This document shows positions 1 to 9,240 of a stretch of 64,000 nt of DNA, piece by piece. The notes beneath the pieces were generated by a model that worked only from the letters and a program-made list of their open reading frames with translations, was not told where the DNA came from and searched no databases. The translations under genes and the position numbers were made by a program. How positions within the stretch are numbered: position 1 is the first letter of the stretch; each line of letters begins with the position of its first letter. Source of the DNA: Propionibacteriaceae bacterium (GTDB taxonomy: Bacteria > Actinomycetota > Actinomycetes > Propionibacteriales > Propionibacteriaceae); NCBI GenBank assembly GCA_031262485.1, contig JAISHO010000012.1, positions 183,552 through 247,551 of the forward strand. The letters are read 5' to 3'.

Positions 1-1
1 C

Positions 2-1582
2 GAGACTCCGTCCTGGCTCGTCCACCCTGAGCCCTACGAAACGCTCGCCGGGAAAACCGCTTTCTCCGCCCGTGAGGCCGTCGTCGCACTCCTGCGCGAC
101 AGTGGCGACCTCGACGGCGAGCCGACCCCGACGACGCGGATGGCGAACTTCTACGAGAAGGGCGACAAACCGCTCGAGATCGTCGCCACCCGCCAGTGGT
201 ACATCACCAACGGCGGGCGCGATGAGAAGCTGCGCCGCCGCCTCCTCGACCGGGGCGAGGAATTGGCCTGGACACCCGAGTACATGCGCCATCGCTACGA
301 GAACTGGGTCGAGGGGCTCAACGGCGACTGGCTCATCTCGCGTCAGCGTTTCTTCGGCGTGCCCTTCCCCGTCTGGTATCCGCTCGACGCTGAAGGCCAG
401 ACGGATTGGGATCATCCGATCGTGCCGGAGGAGTCCGCGCTGCCGATCGATCCGATGACCGATCCCGCGCCCGGCTACGACGCCTCCCAGCGCGACGTGC
501 CTGGCGGATTCACCGCCGACAAGGACGTCATGGACACCTGGGCGACCAGTTCGCTGACCCCGCAGATCGCCTGCGGCTGGGAACGCGATGATGAGTTGTT
601 CAACCTCACTTTCCCCATGGACATGGCTCCGCAGAGCCACGACATCGTGCGGACCTGGTTGTTCAGCCGGATCGTGCGCGCCGAGTTGGAGAATCACACG
701 TTGCCGTGGAAGCGCACGACGATCTCCGGCTTCGTCGTCGATCCGGATCGCAAGAAGATGTCGAAGTCGAAGGGCAACGTCGTCGTGCCGACGGAAGTGC
801 TGGAGAAGTTCGGCTCCGACGCCGTGCGGTGGCGTGCCGCCATGGCGCGTCCGGGGGCGGACTCCCCCTTCGACGAGACGCAGATGAAGGTCGGGCGCCG
901 TCTCGCCACGAAGATCCTCAACGCCTCGAAGTACGTCCTCGGCATCCCCGGCAACGATCCGGCGACGTGGTCGGTCGATCTCGTGACCGACCCGGCCGAT
1001 CAGGCGATGCTGGCGGCTCTCGACGGTGTCGTCGCGCAGGCCACGGAGTCGTTCGAGGCCTTCGAGTACACCGACGCGCTGGAGGCGGCCGAGCGTTTCT
1101 TCTGGACTTTCTGCGACGACTACATCGAGTTGGTCAAGGAGCGCGCCTATGGCGCCCGGGGCGAGGCGGCCGCGGCGTCGGCCCGCTCCGCCCTCGGGTT
1201 GGCGCTGGGCGTCCAACTGCGCCTGTTCGCCCCGTTCTGTTGCTTCGTCACCGAAGAGGTGTGGCGTTGGTGGCACGACGACTCGATCCACCGCGCGGCC
1301 TGGCCCCTGCCGGGCGAGGTCACCGCGCCGGGCGATCCGGCCGTCCTCGACGACATCGCCGCCGCCCTCGTCGCTATCCGGGGCGCGAAATCGCAGGCCA
1401 AGGCCTCGATGAAGACGGAAGTCTCCGCCGCGACCTTCCACGGGCCTGAAGACGCTTTGACGAGGCTGCGGGCCGTCAAGGACGATCTGCGCGCCGTCGG
1501 ACGGATCACCGGAAACATCGCCTGGCAAGCGGACGAGGGGCCGATCACGGCCGACATCACTTTGACGCCCTCACAGCCCTGA
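2..1582 (+). CDS. valS: Valine--tRNA ligase, C-terminal part (5' end outside window)
   Basis: Class I aminoacyl-tRNA synthetase that charges tRNA-Val in the cytoplasm. The frame is open from base 2; the N-terminal Rossmann part (HIGH motif) is outside the window. The KMSKS signature (KKMSKSKGN) lies at about 752-775 and the anticodon-binding helical domain follows. The protein ends about 20 residues after the sequence ITGNIAWQAD, with no long lysine/glutamate-rich C-terminal coiled-coil arm, as in the shorter actinobacterial ValS subgroup. It ends in TGA. The distinction from IleS/LeuS rests on overall recognition of the sequence around the KMSKS loop (GFVVDPDRKKMSKSKGN) and on the domain order. 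Confidence 0.95.
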   Translation, partial: ETPSWLVHPEPYETLAGKTAFSAREAVVALLRDSGDLDGEPTPTTRMANFYEKGDKPLEIVATRQWYITNGGRDEKLRRRLLDRGEELAWTPEYMRHRYENWVEGLNGDWLISRQRFFGVPFPVWYPLDAEGQTDWDHPIVPEESALPIDPMTDPAPGYDASQRDVPGGFTADKDVMDTWATSSLTPQIACGWERDDELFNLTFPMDMAPQSHDIVRTWLFSRIVRAELENHTLPWKRTTISGFVVDPDRKKMSKSKGNVVVPTEVLEKFGSDAVRWRAAMARPGADSPFDETQMKVGRRLATKILNASKYVLGIPGNDPATWSVDLVTDPADQAMLAALDGVVAQATESFEAFEYTDALEAAERFFWTFCDDYIELVKERAYGARGEAAAASARSALGLALGVQLRLFAPFCCFVTEEVWRWWHDDSIHRAAWPLPGEVTAPGDPAVLDDIAAALVAIRGAKSQAKASMKTEVSAATFHGPEDALTRLRAVKDDLRAVGRITGNIAWQADEGPITADITLTPSQP

Positions 1583-1721
1583 GAAGCGAGACAAAGGCCA
1601 CCCGGCTCGGCTAGGTTGACCCTAGAGATCGCGGCACGGTGGTCTGTCGGCTGAGGCGATGAGTCATCGGGCGGCATGTCGCTGTGGATGCGGTCTCCTA
1701 GCCGTTCGGAAGGGGGCTTCA

Positions 1722-3296
1722 ATGCGGAAGTTGCGGGCCGATGTCGTCGTCGTCGGCGGTGGCTCCACAGGCGTGGGGGTGGTGCGTGACGCCGCCATGC
1801 GCGGTTACAAGGCGATCCTCGTCGATCGGGCCGATCTGGCTCAGGGCACGAGCGGTCGTTTCCATGGTCTCCTGCATTCGGGCGGGCGTTACGTCGTCTC
1901 CGATCCCGAATCGGCCACCGAATGCGCCGAGGAGAACGCCATCGTCACGCGGATCCAACCCCACGCTGTCGAGACGACCGGTGGGTTGTTTGTCGTCACA
2001 CCCCACGACGATCCCGCTTTCGGCGATCAGTTCCTCGCCGGCGCCCTCAAGGCCAAAGTGCCGGCCCGCGAGATCGACCCAGCGCTCGCGCTGGCCCGTG
2101 AGCCCCGCCTCAACCCGGGGATCCTGCGGGCCTTCGAAGTCGAGGACGGCACGGTCGACGGGTGGCAGCTGGTCTGGAGCGCCGCCGCCTCGGCGCAGGC
2201 CTATGGCGCCGAGATCCTCTCGTATCACGAGGTCGTCGCCGTCGAACGCACCGGCGAGGCTGTCACCGGGGTGCGTTGCCTGAATCGCAAGACCGGCGAA
2301 GACGTCACCATCGAGTGCGGTTTCGTCCTCAACTGCGCCGGTCCGTGGGCGGGCCGGATCGCGAACGCCGCCGGGTGTCAGCCGGTCGACGTCGTGCCCG
2401 GGCGCGGCATCATGGTGGCGATGGCCCATCGGCTCGTCAACACCGTCGTCAACCGGTGCATCTATCCGGCCGACGGCGACATCCTCGTGCCGATCCACAC
2501 CGTCTGCGTCATCGGCACGACGGATCACCCGACGACTGACCCGGATCACCTCGAGATCCCGCGCGAGGAAGTCCAGCAGATGCTCGACGCCGGCGAGGAA
2601 CTCATCCCCGGCTTCCGCGACGCCCGCGCCGTCCACGCCTGGGCCGGCGCCCGTCCCCTCATCAAGGACAAGCACGTCGCCGCCACCGACACCCGGCATA
2701 TGAGCCGCGGCATGTCGGTCATCGACCACCGCGAGCGTGACGGGTTGTCCGGGCTGCTGACGATCGGCGGCGGCAAGTTGACGACCTACCGGCTCATGGC
2801 CGAGCACATCGTCAACGCCATGGAGGAGCAGTTAGGCGTCTCGCACCCGTGCCGGACAGCCGACGAGATCTGCCCCGGCAACGTGCCCGGAAAGACGTAC
2901 CTCATCACGGATCGGCTCCACGAGCGCGAGGAGGACCGACTCTCCGATCAGATCATCTGCGAGTGCGAGCTCATGAGCCGCTCGATGTTCATCGATCTGT
3001 TGGAGAAGTTCCCCCAGGCCAGCTTCGACGATCTCCGCCGCCAGCTGCGGGTCGGGATGGGGCCGTGCCAAGGCGGTTTCTGCTCCAGCCGGATCGCCGG
3101 GCTCACTTTCGAGGAAGGCGCCGTCGACATCGAACGAGCGACCGGCCTGCTGCGTCTGTTCCTCGAGAACCGTTGGATCGGGCTGTGGCCCATCCTGTCC
3201 GGCGACCAAGTCCGCCAGGCCGCCCTCGACGACTGGATCATCCAAGGGATCCTCGACGTCGACCATCTGCCCCACCCAGCCAAGGAGGAGATCTGA
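1722..3296 (+). CDS. glpA: Anaerobic glycerol-3-phosphate dehydrogenase subunit A
   Basis: FAD-dependent catalytic subunit that oxidises sn-glycerol-3-phosphate to dihydroxyacetone phosphate and passes electrons through GlpB/GlpC to the quinone pool. The ATG at 1722 follows a GGAAGGGGG ribosome site. The N-terminus has the dinucleotide-binding motif VVVVGGGSTGVGV, then the TSGRFHGLLHSGGRYV segment of the GlpA/GlpD family. The C-terminal BFD-type [2Fe-2S] domain has the cysteine pairs CEC near residue 417 and CQGGFC near 452. It is 524 aa, a normal length. Its TGA overlaps the ATG of glpB by one base (TGATG), so the two are translationally coupled. Confidence 0.95.
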   Translation: MRKLRADVVVVGGGSTGVGVVRDAAMRGYKAILVDRADLAQGTSGRFHGLLHSGGRYVVSDPESATECAEENAIVTRIQPHAVETTGGLFVVTPHDDPAFGDQFLAGALKAKVPAREIDPALALAREPRLNPGILRAFEVEDGTVDGWQLVWSAAASAQAYGAEILSYHEVVAVERTGEAVTGVRCLNRKTGEDVTIECGFVLNCAGPWAGRIANAAGCQPVDVVPGRGIMVAMAHRLVNTVVNRCIYPADGDILVPIHTVCVIGTTDHPTTDPDHLEIPREEVQQMLDAGEELIPGFRDARAVHAWAGARPLIKDKHVAATDTRHMSRGMSVIDHRERDGLSGLLTIGGGKLTTYRLMAEHIVNAMEEQLGVSHPCRTADEICPGNVPGKTYLITDRLHEREEDRLSDQIICECELMSRSMFIDLLEKFPQASFDDLRRQLRVGMGPCQGGFCSSRIAGLTFEEGAVDIERATGLLRLFLENRWIGLWPILSGDQVRQAALDDWIIQGILDVDHLPHPAKEEI

Positions 3297-4546
3297 TGGC
3301 CCGCATCGTTGTCATCGGCGCCGGGTTCTCCGGGCTCGCCGCCGCGCTCCGTCTGCGCCAGCTCAACCATGAGGTCACCCTCGTCGCCAAGGGCGTGGGC
3401 GGGCTGCAACTCTCCCAGGGCACCGTCGACATCCTCGGCTACGCCCCCGAATGGGTGCAGGCGCCGTTCAAATCCTTCGCCGCTTTCATCGAGGCCAACC
3501 CGGATCACCCCTACGCCACGATCGGCACCCAGCCGGTCAAGCGAGGGTTGACCTGGCTGTCGGATCTGTTGCCCGGACTCGTCGTCGGCGACATGGAGAA
3601 GAACGTCTGCCTGCCCACCCCGGTCGGGGCGATGCGCCCGACGGCCCTCTATCAACCGTCGATGGCCTCGGGCGTCCTGACGAAGGGGAAATCGTACGCC
3701 ATCGTCGGCTTCAATCAACTGAAGGATTTCTCCCCCGAGTTCTGCGCCGCCAACCTGACGCGCACTCCCCTGCCGACGGGCGGGTCGGTGACGGCGACGG
3801 CTTACCGGATCGACCTCGAGGTCGCCCCCGGCGAGGCCGACAGCTCGGCTCTGCGCTACGCCCGGGCCCTCGACGATCGCCCGGAGTTTCGCACCCGGCT
3901 GGCCGACGCCGTCAAGACCGTCATCGGCCCCGAGGACATCGTCGGGTTGCCGGCGTGCCTCGGGTTGGACGATCCGACGATCCATATCGACTTGGCCCAG
4001 GCTATCGGTCGGCCAGTCTTCGAGATCCCCCTCTTGCCGCCCGGGGTGCCGGGGATGCGGATCAACGAGGCGCTCATGCGGGCCCTGCGCAAGGCGGGGG
4101 CACGCTTGGTTCTCGGCAGTTTCATCACCGGCTTCGAAGCCTCCGCTGGTTCGATCGTCTCGGTGACCGTCCAGCAAGCCGGCCACGACCGGGAGTTGCC
4201 GGCCGACATCGTCGTCTACGCGCCGGGCGGGTTCGAATCAGGGGCGCTCACCCTCGATTCAGCCGGGAAGATCAGCGAGCGGACTTTCGACCTCCCGTTG
4301 ACGGGGACGAACGCCGCCGACCTCGTCACCGGCGACTATTGGCATGATCAAGCCCTCTTCAAAGTGGGGGTGAGAACGGATTCGACCATGCGAGCGCTCG
4401 GCCCCGATGGGGCGCCTGTGTATGGCAACCTCTACGCGGTCGGGTCGATTCTCAGCGGGGCGACGAGGTGGGCGGAGAAATCCGGTGAGGGCATCGCTCT
4501 CGGCTCGGCGTTCGCGGCCGTCAACGCCATCGGAGGAGGGAAGTAA
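3296..4546 (+). CDS. glpB: Anaerobic glycerol-3-phosphate dehydrogenase subunit B
   Basis: Flavoprotein subunit of the GlpABC complex. It starts at the ATG overlapping the glpA stop; the N-terminus MARIVVIGAGFSGLAAALRL is a classical FAD/NAD-binding Rossmann motif. A second conserved segment near the end (GNLYAVGSILSG, then GEGIALGSAFAAVNA) is typical of GlpB. It is 416 aa. It is followed two bases later by glpC, with the GGAGGAGGG at the glpB 3' end serving as the glpC ribosome site. The start was chosen for the overlap and for the Rossmann motif at the very N-terminus. Confidence 0.93.
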   Translation: MARIVVIGAGFSGLAAALRLRQLNHEVTLVAKGVGGLQLSQGTVDILGYAPEWVQAPFKSFAAFIEANPDHPYATIGTQPVKRGLTWLSDLLPGLVVGDMEKNVCLPTPVGAMRPTALYQPSMASGVLTKGKSYAIVGFNQLKDFSPEFCAANLTRTPLPTGGSVTATAYRIDLEVAPGEADSSALRYARALDDRPEFRTRLADAVKTVIGPEDIVGLPACLGLDDPTIHIDLAQAIGRPVFEIPLLPPGVPGMRINEALMRALRKAGARLVLGSFITGFEASAGSIVSVTVQQAGHDRELPADIVVYAPGGFESGALTLDSAGKISERTFDLPLTGTNAADLVTGDYWHDQALFKVGVRTDSTMRALGPDGAPVYGNLYAVGSILSGATRWAEKSGEGIALGSAFAAVNAIGGGK

Positions 4547-4548
4547 TC

Positions 4549-5808
4549 ATGCTTGAAGTCGATTCCTATGAACACAACGTCTTGGCCCGCGCCAGCCTCG
4601 ATCATTGCGTCAAGTGCACGATTTGTGAGACGCAATGCCCTGTCATGCGGGTGACGCCGTTGTTCTCCGGCCCGAAATACGTCGGCCCTCAGGCCGAGCG
4701 TTATCGCCATGGCGAATCGGTCGACCATTCCCTCGATTACTGTTCGAGTTGTGGCACCTGCACGCTCGTCTGCCCCCAGGGCGTCAAGATCGCCGAATTG
4801 AACTCCGTTGCCCGCGCCGCCATGAAACGCGACCATATGCCTCTGCGCGATCAGATCATCTCGCGCACGACGCTGCTGGGCACGGTGATGACACCAGTCG
4901 CCCCGATCGCCAACGCGGTGCTCAAGTTCAAACCGGCCCGGATCGTGGCGGAGAAGACGGTCGGAATCCACCGAGACGCGGCCATGCCGACCGCCCAGTT
5001 GACGACCTTCACCTCGTGGTTCAAACGCCACACCCCCTCCACGACACCGACCCGGGGGAAGATCATCTTCTTCCACGGGTGCGCGGGGAAATACTTCGAG
5101 GTCGACACCGCCGTCAAAGCAGTCGAGGTGCTCGAGCACATCGGCTACGAAGTCGTCGTGCCGAAGCAGGGCTGTTGCGGTATGCCCTTGCAGTCGAATG
5201 GGATTTTCGACGCGGCCCGGAAATCAGTGCGCACCTTGGCCGGGCAGTTGCAGGCCGGGCCCGCCGGAGTGCCGATCGTCTCGACGGCGGCGTCATGCGC
5301 CGGAATGATCCGCCATGAGGCACGCGAGATCATGGGGGTGACGGACGACGCGCTCATCGAAGCCGGCAGCCGCACCTATGACATCAGCGAATTCCTCCTC
5401 GGCCTAGCCGACAAGGGCGAGCTTCCGCTCGACGATCTCAAGCGCATCGACACCGAGGTCTGCTATCACGCCCCCTGCCAGCTCAAGGGGCAGGGCATGG
5501 GCACGCCGGCCGTTCAGCTGCTTCAGCTCATCCCCGGGGTCAGCGTCGTCGAATCCGGCGCCACGTGTTGCGGCATCGCTGGAACCTACGGGTTGAAGAA
5601 AGAGAAGTTCGACGTCGGCCAGGCCGTCGGCAAACCCCTGTTCGACAAGGTCAAAGAGGTCAATCCCGAGCTGGCGGTCTGCGACACGGAGACCTGCCGG
5701 TGGCAGATCCGCAACGCGACTGGCGCCCAGGTCGTCCACCCGATCGCGTTCATCCACGAGGCCTACGGGTTGGGGAAGGCGACGGAGCCGAAAGCCGGGT
5801 CGGTCTAA
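4549..5808 (+). CDS. glpC: Anaerobic glycerol-3-phosphate dehydrogenase subunit C
   Basis: Iron-sulfur subunit that anchors GlpAB to the membrane and transfers electrons to menaquinone. Two 4Fe-4S motifs lie near the N-terminus: CVKCTICETQCP (about residues 21-32) and CSSCGTCTLVCP (about 65-76). Two CCG domains follow (CCGMP near residue 208 and CCGIAGTYG near 342). It is 419 aa. It is the last gene of glpABC and is followed by a strong palindromic terminator at 5864-5896. No glycerol kinase or facilitator gene is adjacent in this window. Confidence 0.94.
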   Translation: MLEVDSYEHNVLARASLDHCVKCTICETQCPVMRVTPLFSGPKYVGPQAERYRHGESVDHSLDYCSSCGTCTLVCPQGVKIAELNSVARAAMKRDHMPLRDQIISRTTLLGTVMTPVAPIANAVLKFKPARIVAEKTVGIHRDAAMPTAQLTTFTSWFKRHTPSTTPTRGKIIFFHGCAGKYFEVDTAVKAVEVLEHIGYEVVVPKQGCCGMPLQSNGIFDAARKSVRTLAGQLQAGPAGVPIVSTAASCAGMIRHEAREIMGVTDDALIEAGSRTYDISEFLLGLADKGELPLDDLKRIDTEVCYHAPCQLKGQGMGTPAVQLLQLIPGVSVVESGATCCGIAGTYGLKKEKFDVGQAVGKPLFDKVKEVNPELAVCDTETCRWQIRNATGAQVVHPIAFIHEAYGLGKATEPKAGSV

Positions 5809-5863
5809 GCGCTGGCCGGTCCGCGACCTCCGTCTACGACCTTCTCACAACGCCATTGACGAC

Positions 5864-5896
5864 GATCGGGGCCCCTCATCGCGAGGGGCCCCGATC
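5864..5896. terminator. Perfect 14-bp hairpin, bidirectional terminator between glpC and the DoxX gene
   Basis: GATCGGGGCCCCTC (5864-5877), a 5-nt loop ATCGC, and the exact reverse complement at 5883-5896. It sits between the convergent glpC (+) and DoxX-domain gene (-), so it probably serves both. It has no long U tract on either side, which is common for terminators in high-GC genomes. Confidence 0.8.
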
Positions 5897-5939
5897 CGTT
5901 GTCGTAGAGAGAGGGTGTGGCTATCCGCCAGTGGTGCGT

Positions 5940-7604
5940 TCAGCCGTGGCGGCGGATGTTCTTCCGTTCGATGCGGGCGCGTTCGATGACACCGTCGAAG
6001 CCCCAGCCGCCTCCGCCGACGCCGGTGAAAAGCAGGCCGATGGCGGCGAGGATGACGTGGATCTCACCGGTGAAGCCAAGGACGTTGTCGTTGAGGAAGC
6101 TGACCCCGCCGCCCCAGGTGACGAGCGCGAGGACGGCGGCGTTGACGAGGAGGAGCAGGGCGCCGGCGACCCTGACGCCGAGACCGAAGACGAGGAGGAC
6201 GACGATCGTCGCTTGGATCGCCAGATAAGCCCAGGTCGCGACGACCGTATACGAGCTCGGGATGATGGTGTCGGCCCACATTTGGCGGGCGCCGGGTAGA
6301 TCGCCGAGCTCTTGCACCACGCGCAGGCCGACGACGCCGGCGACGATGAGGCGGAAGAGGATGAGGATGAGGCTGGGCCACGCCTTGTAGGTCGAGGGGG
6401 GCATGATCTTCGGTGGGGCGACGACGACGTCCGGCGTGGGGGCGACTTGGCCGAGGGCCCGAGCACGATCGGCCCGTTGGTCGCGGATGACGCGCTGCAG
6501 CTCCGGATCGGCCGAGCGGTCGTCGCTCTGCTTCGGCGTCGTGACGACGGAGGTGAGGGCCGCCATCGCCGGTGCGACCCGCGTGGCGTCCGCCTCTTCG
6601 ACGGCGGGAATCGTGTTGTCGTGGGTGTAGGGCTCCTCGGGCAGATCACCTGCGGCGAGGGCCTGGGTGGCGTCGAGGGCCGGCTCGTCGTCGGAGTCCT
6701 CGTGGGCGGCGGCGGAATCGACGTCGTCCTTCAGGTCTGCGTGGTCGTCGCCCCAGTGGTCGGTGGCGTCGTGCCCGTCAGCAGACGTCGCCATGTCCTC
6801 ATCGCCGACGTGGGAGAGGTCGTCGGTGTCGGAGGGAGCGTTGGACATGTCGACGTCGTCGTCCCCGAGTGCGATGGGGGTCGTCGAGTCCTTGGAATCG
6901 TTGTCATGGTCGAGGGACGCGTCGGTCTCTCCCCAGGCGTCGGTCGACGTGGTCGCGTCGTTGCCGTCGGCGACGCCATCGTCGTGGTGATCGTCAGGGG
7001 CGTCGCTGGTGGTCCGCGCCTCGTCGTAACCGCCCGGTTCTGTCTCGGTGACGGAGTCTGCGGCGTCGTGGACGCTGGCTTCGGACGTGTCGAAGAGGAA
7101 CGGAGCCGAAGCGGTGGAGAGGGATCCGGTCGCCTCGGAACTCGTCATCTCAGCGCTCACCGATCCGTCGGGCCCGAGCCAATCGACCGATTCACCGTTC
7201 GCCCCCGACGTGGGGTCGCCGCTGGGGGCGATCCACCCCGCGGCCGGAGTCGCCAGGGCGCTCGTGGGATCGTCGGCGATCGAACTCGGGGCGATTGAAT
7301 CAGCGGAATCGAGGATGTCGTCGATGCTCGGCGCCGCCAGGACGGAATCCACGCTGGTGGGCGCGGAGGAATTCTGGGGAGGAACCACCGGCTCGAAGAG
7401 AAGATCGCGATCCTTCAACTCGGGAGTGATGGTGGCCGCCAGTCCGGTGACGATAGCGTCGTCGGTGGTGCTGACCCCGGGATCGGCGGCGGAGAACTCC
7501 GGGTCGATGAGATCGACGGCGTCGGTGGGATCAGGCGAACTCCCGACGACACCGCTAGCAGCGCCGTGTCGGCTCTCGCCCCAACCCGAAGATGAGGTGG
7601 TCAC
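5940..7604 (-). CDS. DoxX-domain membrane protein with a long acidic N-terminal region
   Basis: It encodes 554 aa in two parts. Residues 1 to about 395 are low-complexity and very rich in Asp, Ser, Thr and Ala, with few basic residues, and look disordered. The last ~155 residues hold four hydrophobic segments (LILILFRLIVAGVVGLRVV, YLAIQATIVVLLVFGLGV, AGALLLLVNAAVLALV, IHVILAAIGLLFTGVGGGGW), the pattern of the DoxX family. A GWGFDGVIERARI tail follows the last helix, as in other DoxX proteins. The function is unknown; DoxX proteins are linked to redox and thiol stress in actinobacteria. The gene lies downstream of holB on the same strand, ~155 nt away. Confidence 0.75.
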   Translation of the reverse strand: MTTSSSGWGESRHGAASGVVGSSPDPTDAVDLIDPEFSAADPGVSTTDDAIVTGLAATITPELKDRDLLFEPVVPPQNSSAPTSVDSVLAAPSIDDILDSADSIAPSSIADDPTSALATPAAGWIAPSGDPTSGANGESVDWLGPDGSVSAEMTSSEATGSLSTASAPFLFDTSEASVHDAADSVTETEPGGYDEARTTSDAPDDHHDDGVADGNDATTSTDAWGETDASLDHDNDSKDSTTPIALGDDDVDMSNAPSDTDDLSHVGDEDMATSADGHDATDHWGDDHADLKDDVDSAAAHEDSDDEPALDATQALAAGDLPEEPYTHDNTIPAVEEADATRVAPAMAALTSVVTTPKQSDDRSADPELQRVIRDQRADRARALGQVAPTPDVVVAPPKIMPPSTYKAWPSLILILFRLIVAGVVGLRVVQELGDLPGARQMWADTIIPSSYTVVATWAYLAIQATIVVLLVFGLGVRVAGALLLLVNAAVLALVTWGGGVSFLNDNVLGFTGEIHVILAAIGLLFTGVGGGGWGFDGVIERARIERKNIRRHG

Positions 7605-7760
7605 AACGATTTCCTCCCGTCAGTCATTTCCACCATTCACCATTCCACACCGGTTCTCGATTTTCCCTTGAGACACGCGGAAAAGAGGAGTGCGGTCGAT
7701 TGAGGACAATGTCACATCATCATGGAGCGGAGGCGCTGATGACGAGCGACGAGGGAGAGG

Positions 7761-8888
7761 TCACAGCAGGGAGGTGAGGAGCGACTCCATCGCCAGGAGC
7801 GGGGTGACGTTCGTGGCGAGCGCTTCTCGGCAGCCGATGATCGCGTCGATCCGCTTGACCGTCACCTCCGGGGTGCTCGTGTCGGCGACGTGGCGCACCG
7901 CGTCGGCCAGGTCGGCATTGATGAGCGGCACCTGAGCGTCGGTTTGAATCGTCATGACGTCGCGGTAGAACGCCGACCATTCGGTGAGGATGAAATCGAG
8001 AGCGTCGCGCTGCATGCGTTTGGCGCGCAGTTGTTGGCGTTCCTCGAGATCCTTGAGGGATCCTCCTCCACCTCGGCGGCTGCCCTTCGCGCCCAGCCCG
8101 AGCGCCTCCGTCAACGCGGCTTTCTCTCGGGCGTCGATCTCGCTCGTGCGAGCCTTGACGTCCTCCTGAGTGGTGGACACGAGACGTTCGGCCGTCGCGA
8201 GGCAATCCCCCAACCCGTTCAAGCGGCTGGGCACGGTGAGGATCTCGCGGCGGCGCTCGAGTTGTTCAGGATGGCGGGCCAAACCGCGGGCCCGCCCGAT
8301 ATGGCCCTGGGCGATCCGGGCGACGAACCTGGCTTGTTCTTCCTCGATCCCGTCACGGCGCATGAGCAACTGGGCGACCGCCTCATCCGACGGCGTGAGG
8401 AGTGTGAGCAACCGGCTGCGCGAGCGGATCGTCACGACGACGTCGTCGGCCGTCGGCGCGCACAGCAGCCAGACCGTGCGTGAAGCGGGTTCCTCGATCG
8501 CCTTGAGAAGGGCGTCGGCGCCGCGCTCCGTGACCCGATCGGCGTCCTCGACGATGAGCACCTGCCAGCGCCCCATCGTCGGCGCCATGGCCGCCCGGCG
8601 CACCAACTCGCGCACCTCGTCGACCCCGATGCTCAACTGTTCGGTGCGCAACACCGTGACATCCGGGTGCGTCCCATCGAGCGCCGTCCGACATGCGTTG
8701 CACTCCCCGCATCCGCCACGTTCGCACTGCAGGGCCGCCGCGAAGGCGCGGGCCGCGTTCGACCGCCCGCTGCCCGGCGGGCCCGTCACCAACCAGGCGT
8801 GCGTCATCGCGTGCGCCCCGCCGGCGACCGCCTGCTGGAGCGTGGCGACGACGGCGTCTTGGCCCACGAGGTCGTCCCAGACAGTCAT
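7761..8888 (-). CDS. holB: DNA polymerase III subunit delta'
   Basis: Clamp-loader subunit of the replicative polymerase. It has a P-loop-like GPPGSGRSNAARA near residue 36, zinc-binding cysteines in CERGGCGECNAC (about 57-68), and the sensor region VEDADRVTERGADALLKAIEEPA. The ATG at 8888 (MTVWDDLVGQDAVV) was preferred to an ATG six codons upstream because MTVWDDLVGQ is the usual N-terminus of actinobacterial homologues. The gene is divergent from the CRISPR-Cas locus, and its promoter region overlaps the start of the tracrRNA on the other strand. The tmk gene that often precedes it in Actinomycetota is absent here. Confidence 0.9.
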   Translation of the reverse strand: MTVWDDLVGQDAVVATLQQAVAGGAHAMTHAWLVTGPPGSGRSNAARAFAAALQCERGGCGECNACRTALDGTHPDVTVLRTEQLSIGVDEVRELVRRAAMAPTMGRWQVLIVEDADRVTERGADALLKAIEEPASRTVWLLCAPTADDVVVTIRSRSRLLTLLTPSDEAVAQLLMRRDGIEEEQARFVARIAQGHIGRARGLARHPEQLERRREILTVPSRLNGLGDCLATAERLVSTTQEDVKARTSEIDAREKAALTEALGLGAKGSRRGGGGSLKDLEERQQLRAKRMQRDALDFILTEWSAFYRDVMTIQTDAQVPLINADLADAVRHVADTSTPEVTVKRIDAIIGCREALATNVTPLLAMESLLTSLL

Positions 8889-8963
8889 GGGGACAGTCTG
8901 CCGCATCGGCGTGGCAGCGGGATCGTCCGCCCCTTTTCCCCAGAAAAGAGGAAAATTTGCCTA

Positions 8964-8993
8964 TTGTCACTGACGTCGAGGCTTTGCTAGTGT
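8964..8993 (+). promoter_or_regulatory. Predicted tracrRNA promoter
   Basis: -35-like TTGTCA at 8964-8969, an 18-bp spacer, and extended -10 TGCTAGTGT with the hexamer TAGTGT at 8988-8993. Transcription would start near 9000, at the first bases of the anti-repeat. It is inferred from sequence only. Confidence 0.5.
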
Positions 8994-8998
8994 CGTAA

Positions 8999-9082
8999 CG
9001 AACCAATCCTCAGTAAGGATTGCCACGTTTGCAATCCGGAATGCTCCAACGGGTATCCCCCTCCATCGTGAGGGGGACCCGT
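8999..9082 (+). ncRNA. tracrRNA of the type II-C CRISPR-Cas system
   Basis: The anti-repeat at 8999-9014 (CGAACCAATCCTCAGT) pairs with the first 15 bases of the minus-strand CRISPR repeat (GCTGGGGATTGGTTC) through 13 Watson-Crick and two G-U pairs. A 7-bp hairpin follows (GGATTGC 9017-9023 with GCAATCC 9031-9037). The 3' end is a strong hairpin, 9049-9082: ACGGGT plus CCCCCTC pairing with GAGGGGG plus ACCCGT around loop CATCGT. The order anti-repeat, CTCAGTAAG, hairpin, ATGCTCC, GC-rich hairpin matches the known tracrRNA of the Corynebacterium diphtheriae II-C system as I recall it. The 5' end is uncertain by several bases. Confidence 0.88.
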
Positions 9083-9205
9083 TCATTCCAGGGATCGGTG
9101 CGTCGGCGTGGTGTCCGAGGCGGTGTGCTCATGGGGAGGATGAGGCGTCGATCGGGGGATCACACTCATCATGAACACGCGTTGAGCGAGGGGGACGTCA
9201 TGCGC

Positions 9206-9234
9206 CTGTCAATGCCATTTCGTTTCGCTACATT
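9206..9234 (+). promoter_or_regulatory. Predicted cas9 promoter giving a leaderless mRNA
   Basis: CTGTCA at 9206-9211 (-35-like), a 17-bp spacer, and TACATT at 9229-9234 (-10). With the usual 6-nt gap, transcription starts at the A of the cas9 ATG at 9241. No Shine-Dalgarno sequence precedes that ATG, which fits leaderless translation. Confidence 0.45.
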
Positions 9235-9240
9235 ACTTCC

